Source of the DNA: Ureibacillus sinduriensis BLB-1 = JCM 15800
Lineage (GTDB): Bacteria > Bacillota > Bacilli > Bacillales_A > Planococcaceae
Direction: 5' to 3'
DNA: 64,000 nucleotides
NCBI RefSeq assembly: GCF_000772955.1
Contig: NZ_JPVO01000055.1
Coordinates: 372,001-436,000 of the forward strand
Shown: piece after piece, positions 8,688-17,366 of the stretch
How the letters are laid out: every line of letters starts with the position of its first letter
Position numbering within the stretch: the stretch's first letter is position 1
Notes under the pieces: model-generated
Databases searched by the model: none
Seen by the model: only the letters and a program-made list of their open reading frames with translations
Told to the model about the DNA's origin: nothing
Made by a program: the position numbers and the translations under genes

Positions 8688-9398
8688 TTGTTTAATAAAA
8701 AGAATAAGAAGAATAAAAAACAAGCTAAGAAGCCACGTAAACTTGTCACAATGTCAGATGACAATGCGTTCATATCTGAACAATTTCGAACAATCCGTGC
8801 CAATATTAACTTCTCTTTACCTGGTCAAGAGTCAAAAACTATTTTGATAACTTCATCTTTGGCTGGAGAGGGGAAGTCTACAATTGCAGCGAATATCGCG
8901 GTTGTTTTTGCTCAGGAAGGAAAGAAAGTATTATTGATAGATGCAGATTTACGCAAACCAACCTTGCAATTTACCTTTAATATAAGGGATCATATCGGCC
9001 TGACCCATGTTTTGATTGGGAAGAATTACTATTTTAATGCAATACAGGAAACACCTATTCCTGGGTTGGATGTTTTACCATGCGGAGCAATACCACCCAA
9101 TCCAACCGAATTACTTTCCTCCAAAAATATGGATACCTTATTGATAGATTTGAAAGAAAAATACGATTTAATTATACTAGACGGGCCACCGTTAATTACA
9201 ATTTCGGATTCACAAATATTAGGCAATAAATGTGATGGGACATTATTTATTATTAGTAGCGGTATTTCGAAGAAAGAGGATTTGCTGAAGTCGGAGGAAA
9301 TCCTATCAACCTCTAAAGCAAAAATTATCGGTATCGTACTGAATAATTATAAATTGTCAAAAAATGATTACCAGAATTACTATACTTATACGAATTAG
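8688..9398 (+). CDS. BY-type protein tyrosine kinase (CapB/YwqD/EpsB-like)
   Basis: Cytoplasmic bacterial tyrosine kinase of 236 residues acting with the upstream Wzz-like activator to regulate polysaccharide synthesis. Seen: 'SEQFRTIRANINFS' (activator-contact helix), Walker A 'SSLAGEGKST' at about 57-66, Walker A' 'LLIDADLRKP' at about 82-91, Walker B 'LIILDGPPL' at about 161-169, and a C-terminal tyrosine cluster (Y228, Y231, Y232, Y234) for autophosphorylation. The very basic lysine-rich N-terminus (residues 4-18) may contact the membrane. The TTG start at 8688 is supported by AAAGGAG at 8675-8681. No cognate phosphotyrosine phosphatase gene follows in the window; the next gene is pgcA. 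Confidence 0.92.
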   Translation: MFNKKNKKNKKQAKKPRKLVTMSDDNAFISEQFRTIRANINFSLPGQESKTILITSSLAGEGKSTIAANIAVVFAQEGKKVLLIDADLRKPTLQFTFNIRDHIGLTHVLIGKNYYFNAIQETPIPGLDVLPCGAIPPNPTELLSSKNMDTLLIDLKEKYDLIILDGPPLITISDSQILGNKCDGTLFIISSGISKKEDLLKSEEILSTSKAKIIGIVLNNYKLSKNDYQNYYTYTN

Positions 9399-9451
9399 GG
9401 AATGGGTTTAATAATGATGAAAACTGTATGAAGAGCCGGGAAGGGTGCTAT

Positions 9452-11146
9452 ATGAAGGAGCTTTACAATAAATGGATATCAAGCAATCTGCCTAGCGATT
9501 TACAAAATGAACTAAAGACGATTTCAGCAGATGAACAAGCAATTGAAGATCGGTTTTATCAGTACGTGTCTTTTGGTACAGGCGGTATGCGTGGCATCCT
9601 GGGTGCCGGCACAAACCGTATCAATATCTTCACGATTCGTCGTGTGGCAGAAGGATTGGCCCGCTATATCGAATCCCACGGGGAAGAAGCAAAAAAACGC
9701 GGAGTAGTAGTAGCTTACGATACCCGCCATTTCTCGCAACAATTTGCAGTGGAGACAGCGGGGGTATTCGGTGCACATGGAATCAAAGCGTTTATCTACA
9801 AGGAGCCGCGTCCGACGCCCCAACTATCTTTTACAGTTCGGGAACTGAAGGCGTTTGCAGGTGTGGTAATTACAGCCAGCCATAACCCAAAACAATATAA
9901 CGGATTTAAAGTTTATGGCGAGGATGGGGCACAACTTGTTCCTGCGGGGGCTAAACAAATTGTCGACCATATGGAGAAGATTGAAGACTTATTCAACATC
10001 AGTGCGCTGGAAATTTATGAATTAGAATCGCAAGGACTTGTACAATGGATTTTGGAAGATTTCGATGAAAAGTATCAAGAAAAATTATTTACATTAAAAG
10101 AGAATGGCATGATTGATAGGATGATGAATATTGTCTATACGCCTTTACATGGTGCAGGGGTGGTCCCTGTTATGGAAGGATTGAAGCGATTTGGGTTTCA
10201 CAATGTTCACCTAGTAAAAGAACAAGGGGTCCAAGATGGCGCTTTCCCGACCCTGTCCTTTCCCAATCCAGAAGAACCTGAAGCATTGCAGTATGCCATG
10301 GAGCTCGGAGAAAAGGTAAGTGCCGATTTGTTATTGGCTACTGATCCAGATGCCGATCGATTAGGTGTGGCTGTTCGGATTGGTGATAGGTACGAGCAGT
10401 TAACGGGAAACCAATTGGGCGCCTTATTATTGCACTATATTATACAAACGCATCTACTTAACGGTACATTGCCGATTGACGGGGTGTTGATCAAAACGAT
10501 CGTGACCGCCGAGTTGGGTGCAAAAATTGCGGCTCATTACAATATTGAAACAGTCAACACATTAACTGGCTTCAAGTATATTGCAGAAAAGATCGAGGAA
10601 TATGAGAAATCCGGTGAGCGTACTTTCTTGTTTGGATACGAAGAAAGCTATGGTTATTTAATCAAAAGCTTCGCCCGTGATAAAGATGCCGTACAGATGG
10701 CGTTGAAGGTATCGGAAATGGCGGCTTATTATAGGGCAAAAGGTAAAACGTTATTGGACGCCTTGGAAGAACTATACAAAGAATTTGGTTACCATAAAGA
10801 AACGCTGATTTCCAGAGTTTTTGAGGGAAAAAAGGGCAGAGAGCAAATGAATGCCTCCATTGATCATATAAGGGGAAATATCCCTGCTGAAATAGCGGGT
10901 ATAGGTGTTTCGAGAGTGGAGGATTATCTGGCAAGTGTTGCTATTCTTGCTGATGGACACCAGGAAGAGATTTTTCTACCCAAAGAAAACATGATTAAAA
11001 TCGTGCTGGAAAATGAGGCATGGGTTGCAATACGCCCTTCAGGGACAGAACCGAAATGCAAATATTACGTTGGTGTTGTCGGTGGGTCTGAAGCAGAGGC
11101 GGGGCAAATATTGGAGAACATTGTAGCAGGAATTTCTTTTAATTAA
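9452..11146 (+). CDS. pgcA: Phosphoglucomutase/phosphomannomutase PgcA
   Basis: Interconverts glucose 6-phosphate and glucose 1-phosphate, supplying UDP-glucose for wall polymers and exopolysaccharide. All family landmarks are present: 'SFGTGGMRGILG', the catalytic phosphoserine loop 'ITASHNPKQYNG', the metal loop 'TDPDADRLG', the sugar loop 'GYEESYGYL' and the phosphate loop 'RPSGTEPKCKYY'. Length of about 564 residues matches the long Bacillus form. The start is set at ATG 9452 because AAGGG at 9441-9445 is 6 nt upstream; an in-frame ATG at 9428 lacks a good ribosome site. It follows the BY-kinase gene with a short gap and may be cotranscribed, linking precursor supply to polymer control. 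Confidence 0.93.
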   Translation: MKELYNKWISSNLPSDLQNELKTISADEQAIEDRFYQYVSFGTGGMRGILGAGTNRINIFTIRRVAEGLARYIESHGEEAKKRGVVVAYDTRHFSQQFAVETAGVFGAHGIKAFIYKEPRPTPQLSFTVRELKAFAGVVITASHNPKQYNGFKVYGEDGAQLVPAGAKQIVDHMEKIEDLFNISALEIYELESQGLVQWILEDFDEKYQEKLFTLKENGMIDRMMNIVYTPLHGAGVVPVMEGLKRFGFHNVHLVKEQGVQDGAFPTLSFPNPEEPEALQYAMELGEKVSADLLLATDPDADRLGVAVRIGDRYEQLTGNQLGALLLHYIIQTHLLNGTLPIDGVLIKTIVTAELGAKIAAHYNIETVNTLTGFKYIAEKIEEYEKSGERTFLFGYEESYGYLIKSFARDKDAVQMALKVSEMAAYYRAKGKTLLDALEELYKEFGYHKETLISRVFEGKKGREQMNASIDHIRGNIPAEIAGIGVSRVEDYLASVAILADGHQEEIFLPKENMIKIVLENEAWVAIRPSGTEPKCKYYVGVVGGSEAEAGQILENIVAGISFN

Positions 11147-11233
11147 TCCTGGTCCTTTTTTAGTGGGCAGTAAATATTAGTGAATAACCCTTTTTTTACT
11201 TGGAAAGGATTAGTAAAAAGGGGTTTGAAGCTC

Positions 11234-11350
11234 ATGAAAGAAGAAGGGGATTTTTTTAAAGGCATATTTATTGCTTTCTTACTGTCGATTCCCACTTGGA
11301 TCGCGATATTTGGATGGTTTACGATGATTTCTCGACTATTAAAAATATGA
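11234..11350 (+). CDS. Small single-pass membrane protein (38 residues)
   Basis: A 38-codon frame. The peptide has an acidic N-terminal start (M-K-E-E-G-D), one hydrophobic segment of about 22 residues ('GIFIAFLLSIPTWIAIFGWF') and a basic tail ending R-L-L-K-I. AAGGGG at 11218-11223 is upstream, and a terminator starts 2 nt after the stop, which supports a real, transcribed gene. The frame also extends upstream to GTG 11180 (56 residues) but without a clear ribosome site. It lies between pgcA and ymdB. No family is recognised; function is unknown. Confidence 0.55.
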   Translation: MKEEGDFFKGIFIAFLLSIPTWIAIFGWFTMISRLLKI

Positions 11351-11351
11351 G

Positions 11352-11385
11352 TCACTAGATGCCAAGTTGCACTAGTGATTTTTTT
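11352..11385 (+). terminator. Rho-independent terminator after pgcA/small membrane protein
   Basis: TCACTAG at 11352-11358 pairs with CTAGTGA at 11372-11378 and is followed by seven T. It separates the polysaccharide-linked unit from ymdB. Confidence 0.88.
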
Positions 11386-11458
11386 GAGTTATTTTGCGAA
11401 AGTAGGGCAGGGAGTGTTAAAATGAATAGACTGATTTAGTGGGAAAGAGTGATTATTA

Positions 11459-12256
11459 ATGAAAGTAATTTTTATCGGAGATATTGTCGGATCGATTGGC
11501 CGTGAAGCGGTCGAAAAATATCTGCCACGTTTAAGAAGAAAATACGCTGCCGATGTCGTGATCGCCAATGGTGAAAATGCAGCAGCTGGCCGGGGGATTA
11601 CGCACAAAATATACCAACAATTGCTGCAGGTCGGTGTGGATGTCGTCACAATGGGGAATCACACTTGGGATAATAAAGACATTTATGAATTTATCGATGA
11701 TGCGGATTATTTAATTCGACCAGCCAACTTTTCGGTCGAAGCACCTGGAAAAGGGATGGTGCAAATTTCCAAAAATGGTGTTACCTTATCGGTCATAAAC
11801 TTGCATGGCCGTGTTTTCTTGCCACCACACGAAGACCCGTTTGCAATGGCGGATAAGTTGGTTGAAGAAGCACGAAAAACCTCTCCATTGGTATTCGTTG
11901 ATTTCCATGCGGAAGTAACAAGTGAAAAGATTGCCTTAGGTTGGCACTTGGACGGCCGGGTTTCTGCAGTAGTTGGAACTCATACACATGTTCAAACCGC
12001 CGACAGCAGGATTTATCCCGGAGGAACAGCATATATTACGGACGTAGGGATGACAGGCCCTTATGATGAAATTCTGGGGATGAAAAAGGAAAGTGTGATA
12101 TACAAATTCCAAACGAATTTGCCATCTCGCTTTGAAGTGCCGAAAGAAGGAAGAGAAGTTTTAAGTGGTTTCTTTGTGGAAATTGATGATAAAACAGGAA
12201 AAGCTTTGAACTGCGAGCGGATTTATATTAATGCAGATTATCCGTTTAAGGGATAA
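11459..12256 (+). CDS. ymdB: YmdB metallophosphoesterase (2',3'-cNMP phosphodiesterase)
   Basis: Cytoplasmic dinuclear-metal phosphodiesterase of 265 residues, the family length. In Bacillus YmdB hydrolyses 2',3'-cyclic nucleotides and influences biofilm versus motility decisions. Metal-binding landmarks are 'IGDIVGSIG' at the N-terminus, 'VIANGENAAAGRGIT', 'TMGNHTWDN' at about residue 63-71, 'DFHAEVTSEK' and 'VGTHTHVQTAD'. In B. subtilis it follows rny and precedes spoVS; here spoVS does follow, but the gene before it is pgcA plus a small membrane protein, not rny. It has its own terminator 16 nt downstream, so it is not cotranscribed with spoVS. Confidence 0.95.
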   Translation: MKVIFIGDIVGSIGREAVEKYLPRLRRKYAADVVIANGENAAAGRGITHKIYQQLLQVGVDVVTMGNHTWDNKDIYEFIDDADYLIRPANFSVEAPGKGMVQISKNGVTLSVINLHGRVFLPPHEDPFAMADKLVEEARKTSPLVFVDFHAEVTSEKIALGWHLDGRVSAVVGTHTHVQTADSRIYPGGTAYITDVGMTGPYDEILGMKKESVIYKFQTNLPSRFEVPKEGREVLSGFFVEIDDKTGKALNCERIYINADYPFKG

Positions 12257-12271
12257 TCGCTGGTCTATATG

Positions 12272-12302
12272 AACCCACCAACTGAGATTGGTGGGTTTTT
12301 TT
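12272..12302 (+). terminator. Rho-independent terminator after ymdB
   Basis: A perfect 10-bp stem, AACCCACCAA at 12272-12281 with TTGGTGGGTT at 12288-12297, a 6-nt loop and a continuous T-run to 12302. Confidence 0.95.
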
Positions 12303-12630
12303 GTTCGATTTTTTAAATGTCTGGCTAGATTAATAGGAAAAGTGTCAAAATTTCGAGTCTGCGATTTCCATTCTCATAAGAATAATCCATCTTTAAATCT
12401 GTTGCTCCACACCGTTATGCAAGCATATTGCCAACCCTAGAAAAATATATTTCTATAAATCCAAAAAAATAAATCGTTTCACCTTCCAATTTGGCCGAGT
12501 TGCGATTCTATTTTGTTCTCAAGCATCATAAAATGTCATACGGACACTAAGTTGAAGTCCTTTGAATGAATGCCCACTAATCGAACGCTTCATTCAACAT
12601 CTAATATAGCAAATATGGGGAGGAATAAAT
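12303..12630 (+). other. Upstream region of spoVS, no gene seen
   Basis: No plausible reading frame on either strand. The region must contain the spoVS promoter, which in Bacillus is expressed early in sporulation by sigma-H, but no good sigma-H match was found by eye. Only a strong ribosome binding site (GGGGAGG at 12617-12623) is certain. Confidence 0.35.
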
Positions 12631-12897
12631 GTGGATTCATTAAAAGTATCGTCTCGCTCTAATCCAAATTCTGTTGCAGGTGCACTTGTTGCTGTTATTC
12701 GAGAGCAAGGGTATGCAGAAATGCAAGCTGTAGGTGCAGGTGCATTAAATCAGGCAGTAAAGGCAGTAGCGATTGCACGTGGTTTTGTTGCACCAAGTGG
12801 CACGGACTTAATTTGTGCACCCGCGTTCGCAGATATTACAATCGCTGGTGAGGACCGTACGGCATTGAAGCTGGTCGTTGAAAAAAGAACTCGATAG
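12631..12897 (+). CDS. spoVS: Stage V sporulation protein S
   Basis: Small, highly conserved Alba-fold-like sporulation protein, 88 residues against 86 in B. subtilis. The core 'NSVAGALVAVIREQGYAE', 'GAGALNQAVKAVAIARGFVA' and 'TDLICAPAFADI' is nearly identical to the Bacillus protein. It is needed for normal progression of spore coat assembly and septation; a nucleic-acid-binding role is inferred from the fold. The GTG start has an excellent ribosome site (GGGGAGG, 7 nt upstream). Finding it next to ymdB marks the genome as from a spore former and anchors the backbone synteny. Confidence 0.97.
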   Translation: MDSLKVSSRSNPNSVAGALVAVIREQGYAEMQAVGAGALNQAVKAVAIARGFVAPSGTDLICAPAFADITIAGEDRTALKLVVEKRTR

Positions 12898-12909
12898 GTA
12901 GAGTTAAGG

Positions 12910-12949
12910 CTCTTACTAATTGGCGAAAGCTGGTTAGTAAGAGTTTTTT
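12910..12949 (+). terminator. Rho-independent terminator after spoVS
   Basis: Perfect 10-bp stem, CTCTTACTAA at 12910-12919 with TTAGTAAGAG at 12934-12943, then six T. Confidence 0.93.
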
Positions 12950-12985
12950 GTGGTGACGAAATATTTTTTTCTGGTGGCATCTATA

Positions 12986-13019
12986 AAAACACCCCGACCT
13001 AAAAGGTTCGAGGTGTTTT
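12986..13019 (-). terminator. Terminator of the leftward protease gene
   Basis: AAAACACC and CGA at the left pair with TCG and GGTGTTTT at the right (one mismatch, one bulge). Read leftward, the stem is followed by a run of five T. It lies 51 nt beyond the stop of the HtrA-like gene and converges on the spoVS terminator. Confidence 0.75.
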
Positions 13020-13069
13020 CCAGAATGTTAAAGTTGGGTCTTAATAAAGATTTTATTGCCGGAATCCTT

Positions 13070-14377
13070 TTAGTTTAATTGAAATATATCTTCGATTTGG
13101 TAATAGCCATCCTCGCTTATGACAATCGTATATTCAACGTCATTATCGTAGTAATTGTAATCTCCCTGAGAGTCGTACATATCAACTTCTTCATTTGTAT
13201 TGACGATGGCATATTCATCAAAAATTTCAACATCCGTTATCGTATTGGAGACGAAATAATATTCATTTCCTTGACCGGAAATTTCAGATATATAGTCTTT
13301 CAATGTTGTATAGACATCACTATCGGGCAACAACATATCTTCAATCCAATAAAAATCTTCATAGTAAAGTGCAGATTCGTAATAGTCGCGGAAAGCAATA
13401 ATGAAGTTGGTTAGGGACTCTTCATCAAATGTGTAACTTCCCATGTAATCCTCGTCGTAATAATCCTCGGTGTACTCGCTTTCTTCCTCGGAATAAGCAA
13501 ATTCATCATAAGAATCATAGACCTCAGCAATTTGCGTTTTATTCATGGGGCTTTCAATCCAACCATTGATAAGGTCGGCAACTTTATACAAAGGAATCGA
13601 AAAACCGAAACTTGCATTATTTGTGTATAACAGGGAATTAATGCCGATTACTTTTCCTGAAGCTCCATCAAGGAGGGGGCCCCCACTGCTTCCTTGGTCA
13701 ATTTGTGCATCGAATTGATAAAGCTCCTCGTACACAAAGTCGTATTCTATTTCACGTTCTGTACCTGTTAAATAGCCAATTGAAGCGGAATTCTCGAATC
13801 CTTGGGGACTGCCGATCGCAATTACTTCCGTCCCGATGTCGGTTTGTTCCAATTCAACTATGAACGGGGAGTCTTCCGCATATTCCTCGGATTTCAGCAG
13901 TGCAACGTCCGAATGATTCGATACCCCGATTACTTTTGCGGAGGAATCCTGCCCATCATGATTTCGGACTGTGACGTCATTATAACCTGCTACCACATGT
14001 GCATTCGTTACGATATATCCGCCTTCTTTGTATAGAAAGCCGGAACCTTGACCATCAGTGGTCAAAATGGTAAATACTTTTGGTAGCGATTCTTTGATTA
14101 TTTCTGTTTTTTCTTTAGTGCCGCTTTGAAGTTCCAATGCACTTTGCTTAGCAGGAGGGGTACTTGTTTCAGAATTCACTTCAATTGCTGTTTCTTGTTT
14201 TGTATTTGTAATAAAGCTTGCTATAGCGAACCCTATAAAAATGGTTGTTATTATAGAAGTTATAATCCCGAAGATTAACCATGTTTTTTTTGAACGAGGA
14301 TTGTGGGTTTTTTGACCGCAGTCATTACAAAACTTCGCTTCTTCTTCCAACTTGCCCCCACAATTTGAACAATACAT
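13070..14377 (-). CDS. Membrane-anchored HtrA-like serine protease with zinc ribbon
   Basis: 435 residues. An N-terminal zinc ribbon (C3, C6, C17, C20) is followed by one membrane helix at about 33-55, a linker, a trypsin-like S1C domain and an acidic C-terminal domain. Catalytic residues by pattern are His127 ('IVTNAHVVAG'), Asp157 ('HSDVALL') and Ser231 ('DQGSSGGPL'). No PDZ domain is seen. Residues from about 285 are very rich in Tyr/Asp/Glu, and the last 100 look like an NTF2/TcaA-type extracellular domain. The start is ATG 14377, preceded by AAAGGAG; the in-frame ATG at 14395 overlaps that site. The protease domain should face outside. Role is inferred: surface protein quality control or stress sensing. 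Confidence 0.85.
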   Translation of the reverse strand: MYCSNCGGKLEEEAKFCNDCGQKTHNPRSKKTWLIFGIITSIITTIFIGFAIASFITNTKQETAIEVNSETSTPPAKQSALELQSGTKEKTEIIKESLPKVFTILTTDGQGSGFLYKEGGYIVTNAHVVAGYNDVTVRNHDGQDSSAKVIGVSNHSDVALLKSEEYAEDSPFIVELEQTDIGTEVIAIGSPQGFENSASIGYLTGTEREIEYDFVYEELYQFDAQIDQGSSGGPLLDGASGKVIGINSLLYTNNASFGFSIPLYKVADLINGWIESPMNKTQIAEVYDSYDEFAYSEEESEYTEDYYDEDYMGSYTFDEESLTNFIIAFRDYYESALYYEDFYWIEDMLLPDSDVYTTLKDYISEISGQGNEYYFVSNTITDVEIFDEYAIVNTNEEVDMYDSQGDYNYYDNDVEYTIVISEDGYYQIEDIFQLN

Positions 14378-14748
14378 AATTACAACTCCTTTCATATTCG
14401 GTCTAAAAGAATCCTAACTTTCATTTTAACAGAAAAAAAGGATATATAAAGTTGAACTGGTAATTGGAGGAAATTTAGTCATTTCGTAATGAGTAATTTA
14501 TCATGGAACTTTACGATATTTTGTAACGTTTCCATTTTGGAACAAGTATGCGTTTTACTGAAGTGTATTTATGACGATTTTTATTGGGTTGCTGTTTCTT
14601 AAAGTGATGAAGGATTTTCAGGCTTCAACTTTCCGTCAAAGGTCTGATTTTAGCAAAATACATTTTTTCCAATAGTTTATGTAATTTGTTCGTGTTAAAC
14701 TAATGAAGGAAAAAAAGATATAAATACAGTTTTTAAGGAGTTGTTATC
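14378..14748. other. Divergent promoter region between the HtrA-like gene and korA
   Basis: No gene is seen. The segment must hold promoters for both the leftward protease and the rightward korAB operon. It is AT-rich, and several TATAAT-like hexamers occur, but none has a clearly spaced -35 partner. The only certain element is AAGGAG at 14735-14740, the korA ribosome site. Confidence 0.4.
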
Positions 14749-16488
14749 ATGTTACATCAGCTTTCATGGAAAGTCGGTGGGCAGCAAGGTGAAGGTATCG
14801 AGAGTACGGGTGAAATCTTCTCGATGGCTATGAATCGTCTAGGTTACCACCTATACGGCTATCGTCATTTCTCTTCACGTATAAAAGGTGGCCATACGAA
14901 TAATAAAATTACAGTTCGTCCAACTGAAGTCCGTTCAATTGCAGACGATTTAGATATATTAGTAGCATTCGATCAAGAAACAATAGAAGTTAACTATAAA
15001 GAGCTTACTGAAAAAAGTGTTATCTTAGCAGATGCGAAGTTTAATCCGGTAAAGCCGGAAGATTCAAAAGCACCTTTATTCATCGTTCCATTTACTGAAA
15101 TTGCAACAGAATTAGGAACTTCCTTGATGAAAAACATGGTTGCGATCGGAGCAACTTCTGCATTATTAAATTTAAGAACATCCGTTTTCCAAAGTGTTGT
15201 CGATGAAATTTTCGGCCGAAAAGGGGAAGAAGTTGTTAAGAAGAACATGGAAGCGATTCAGCGCGGGTTTGACATGATGAGTGAACTTTTAGGTGATCGT
15301 GTTGGTGAATGGGAACTTGCCCCTGCCGATGGGAAACGTCGTATGTTCATGATCGGGAACGATGCAATCGCTTTAGGCGCACTCGCAGCTGGATCTCGTT
15401 TCATGGCAGCGTACCCCATTACACCGGCATCGGAAATTATGGAGTACTTAATTAAAAAATTGCCGAAATTTGGTGGAGCTGTCATCCAGACAGAGGATGA
15501 AATCGCCGCAGCTACTATGGCGATCGGTGCCAACTACGGTGGTGTGCGTTCATTCACAGCTTCGGCGGGTCCTGGTCTATCTCTTATGATGGAAGCAATC
15601 GGTTTATCCGGTATGACGGAACAACCGTTAGTCATTGTGGATACGCAACGCGGCGGTCCTTCAACTGGACTTCCAACAAAACAAGAGCAGTCGGATTTAA
15701 TGGCGATGTTTTATGGTACACATGGTGAAATTCCGAAAGTGGTTATTGCACCATCCACTTTGGAGGAAGCATTCTTTGATACGATTCAGGCTTTTAACAT
15801 CGCCGAAGAATTGCAATTACCTGTAATCATTATGACCGATTTACAATTATCACTCGGTAAACAAACGACTGAACCATTTGATTATAGTAAAATTGAAATC
15901 CGCCGTGGGAAAATTGCATTTGATGAGCTTGAACCTGCTGAAAACAAGGATTACTTCAAGCGTTACGAAAATACGGAAGATGGTATATCCACACGCGTGT
16001 TCCCGGGGACGGCAAACGGGATTCACCACGTTACAGGTGTGGAGCATGATGAAACAGGCAAACCTAGTGAAGCTGCTGGAAATCGTGAAGTACAAATGGA
16101 CAAGCGTTTCCGCAAGCTTGAAAAGTTGAACTTCAATACACCGGTTTACACAAACGCACCTCATGAGGACGCGGACGTGTTATTGGTAGGATTCAACTCG
16201 ACGCGGGGCGCACTTGAGGAAGTCCAAGAACGACTAACAACTGAAGGGGTAAAAGTGAACCATGCACATATCCGTTTACTATTCCCATTCCCATCAGAGG
16301 AGATGGCTTCATTAGTGAATCGTGCAAAGAAAGTAATTGTTGTTGAAAACAACAAAACAGCCCAATTGGCTAATATTTTGAAAATGAATATCGGCGGACA
16401 TAACAAAACGCACAGTATCACGAAATATGACGGTACACCGTTCCTACCTCGTGAACTTGAAAATAAAGTAAAGGAGCTGCTTGACTAA
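14749..16488 (+). CDS. korA: 2-oxoacid:ferredoxin oxidoreductase, fused gamma-alpha subunit
   Basis: 579-residue subunit of the CoA-dependent 2-oxoacid (probably 2-oxoglutarate):ferredoxin oxidoreductase. The first 190 residues are the gamma domain ('GGQQGEGIESTGEIFS', 'SSRIKGGHTNNKI'); the rest is the alpha (pyrimidine-binding) domain, with 'AAYPITPASEIMEYLIKKLP', 'QTEDEIAAATMAIGANYGG', 'TASAGPGLSLMMEA' and 'DTQRGGPSTGLPTKQEQSDL'. The start is supported by AAGGAG 8 nt upstream. It overlaps korB by one base (TAATG), so the two are translated together. It can serve in or around the TCA cycle, giving reduced ferredoxin in place of NADH. Substrate (2-oxoglutarate versus pyruvate) is inferred from similarity to the Bacillales KorAB pair. 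Confidence 0.92.
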   Translation: MLHQLSWKVGGQQGEGIESTGEIFSMAMNRLGYHLYGYRHFSSRIKGGHTNNKITVRPTEVRSIADDLDILVAFDQETIEVNYKELTEKSVILADAKFNPVKPEDSKAPLFIVPFTEIATELGTSLMKNMVAIGATSALLNLRTSVFQSVVDEIFGRKGEEVVKKNMEAIQRGFDMMSELLGDRVGEWELAPADGKRRMFMIGNDAIALGALAAGSRFMAAYPITPASEIMEYLIKKLPKFGGAVIQTEDEIAAATMAIGANYGGVRSFTASAGPGLSLMMEAIGLSGMTEQPLVIVDTQRGGPSTGLPTKQEQSDLMAMFYGTHGEIPKVVIAPSTLEEAFFDTIQAFNIAEELQLPVIIMTDLQLSLGKQTTEPFDYSKIEIRRGKIAFDELEPAENKDYFKRYENTEDGISTRVFPGTANGIHHVTGVEHDETGKPSEAAGNREVQMDKRFRKLEKLNFNTPVYTNAPHEDADVLLVGFNSTRGALEEVQERLTTEGVKVNHAHIRLLFPFPSEEMASLVNRAKKVIVVENNKTAQLANILKMNIGGHNKTHSITKYDGTPFLPRELENKVKELLD

Positions 16489-17354
16489 TGGCAACTTTTA
16501 AAGATTTTCGTAACTCAGTGAAACCAAACTGGTGCCCAGGCTGCGGAGACTTCTCTGTTCAAGCGGCAATCCAGCGTGCAGCAGCGAATGTCGGCATCGA
16601 ACCACATGAATTAGCAGTTGTTGCCGGGATTGGCTGTTCAGGCCGTATAGCTGGTTATATCAACTCTTATGGCTTCCACGGAATTCACGGCCGTGCGCTG
16701 CCCATCGCACAAGGACTTAAAATGGCAAATCGCGATTTAAACGTCATCGCTTCAGGTGGAGACGGAGATGGATTTGCCATCGGGATGGCACATACTGTCC
16801 ATGCAATCCGCCGCAATATCGATGTGACATACGTTGTCATGGATAATCAAATTTACGGATTAACAAAAGGGCAGACTTCACCGCGTTCAGCCCAAGGTTT
16901 CATCACGAAATCAACTCCCGGTGGGGCAATCGAGCCTTCTCTAAAACCATTGGAAGTGGCTTTATCCGCTGGTGCAACGTTCGTAGCGCAAGGTTTCTCG
17001 ACTGATATAAAAGAGTTGACAGCTTTAATAGAAGCAGGTATCCAACATAAAGGATTCTCTTTCATCAATGTGTTTAGCCCATGTGTAACTTACAACAAAA
17101 TCAATACTTACGAGTGGTTCAAAGAGCACCTAACAAAACTGGCCGACATCGAGGGGTACGATGCCCAAAATAGAGAGCTAGCTATGCAGACAGTGATGGA
17201 GAAAGAGGGATTAGTAACGGGTATTATCTACCAAGACCTTGAGACGAAATCATACCAAGAAAAAGTACCTGGCTATTCCGAACAACCACTATCCGAATTA
17301 GATATGAACCTTAGCGAAGGCCAATTTAACGATTTAGTGAAAGAATTTATGTAA
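16488..17354 (+). CDS. korB: 2-oxoacid:ferredoxin oxidoreductase, beta (TPP) subunit
   Basis: 288-residue partner of the upstream gene that binds thiamine diphosphate and one 4Fe-4S cluster. Cluster cysteines are in 'NWCPGCGDF' near the N-terminus, in 'GIGCSGRI' and in 'FSPCVTYN'. The TPP/Mg site is 'SGGDGDGFAIGMAHTVHAI', with 'VVMDNQIYGLTKGQ' completing it. The protein is of normal length. AAAGGAG lies inside the end of korA, 11 nt before the start. In many Bacillales the pair sits next to miaB; here about 6.7 kb of accessory genes separate it from miaB. Confidence 0.93.
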   Translation: MATFKDFRNSVKPNWCPGCGDFSVQAAIQRAAANVGIEPHELAVVAGIGCSGRIAGYINSYGFHGIHGRALPIAQGLKMANRDLNVIASGGDGDGFAIGMAHTVHAIRRNIDVTYVVMDNQIYGLTKGQTSPRSAQGFITKSTPGGAIEPSLKPLEVALSAGATFVAQGFSTDIKELTALIEAGIQHKGFSFINVFSPCVTYNKINTYEWFKEHLTKLADIEGYDAQNRELAMQTVMEKEGLVTGIIYQDLETKSYQEKVPGYSEQPLSELDMNLSEGQFNDLVKEFM

Positions 17355-17366
17355 GTAGTTAAAAGC

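Noticed and set aside
13079..13414. 111-codon rightward frame opposite the HtrA-like protease
   Set aside because: Wholly antisense to a well-supported gene; hydrophobic, repetitive translation typical of a reverse-complement shadow.
15850..16164. Leftward frame inside korA
   Set aside because: No ribosome site and no family resemblance; korA has clear motifs in the other frame.
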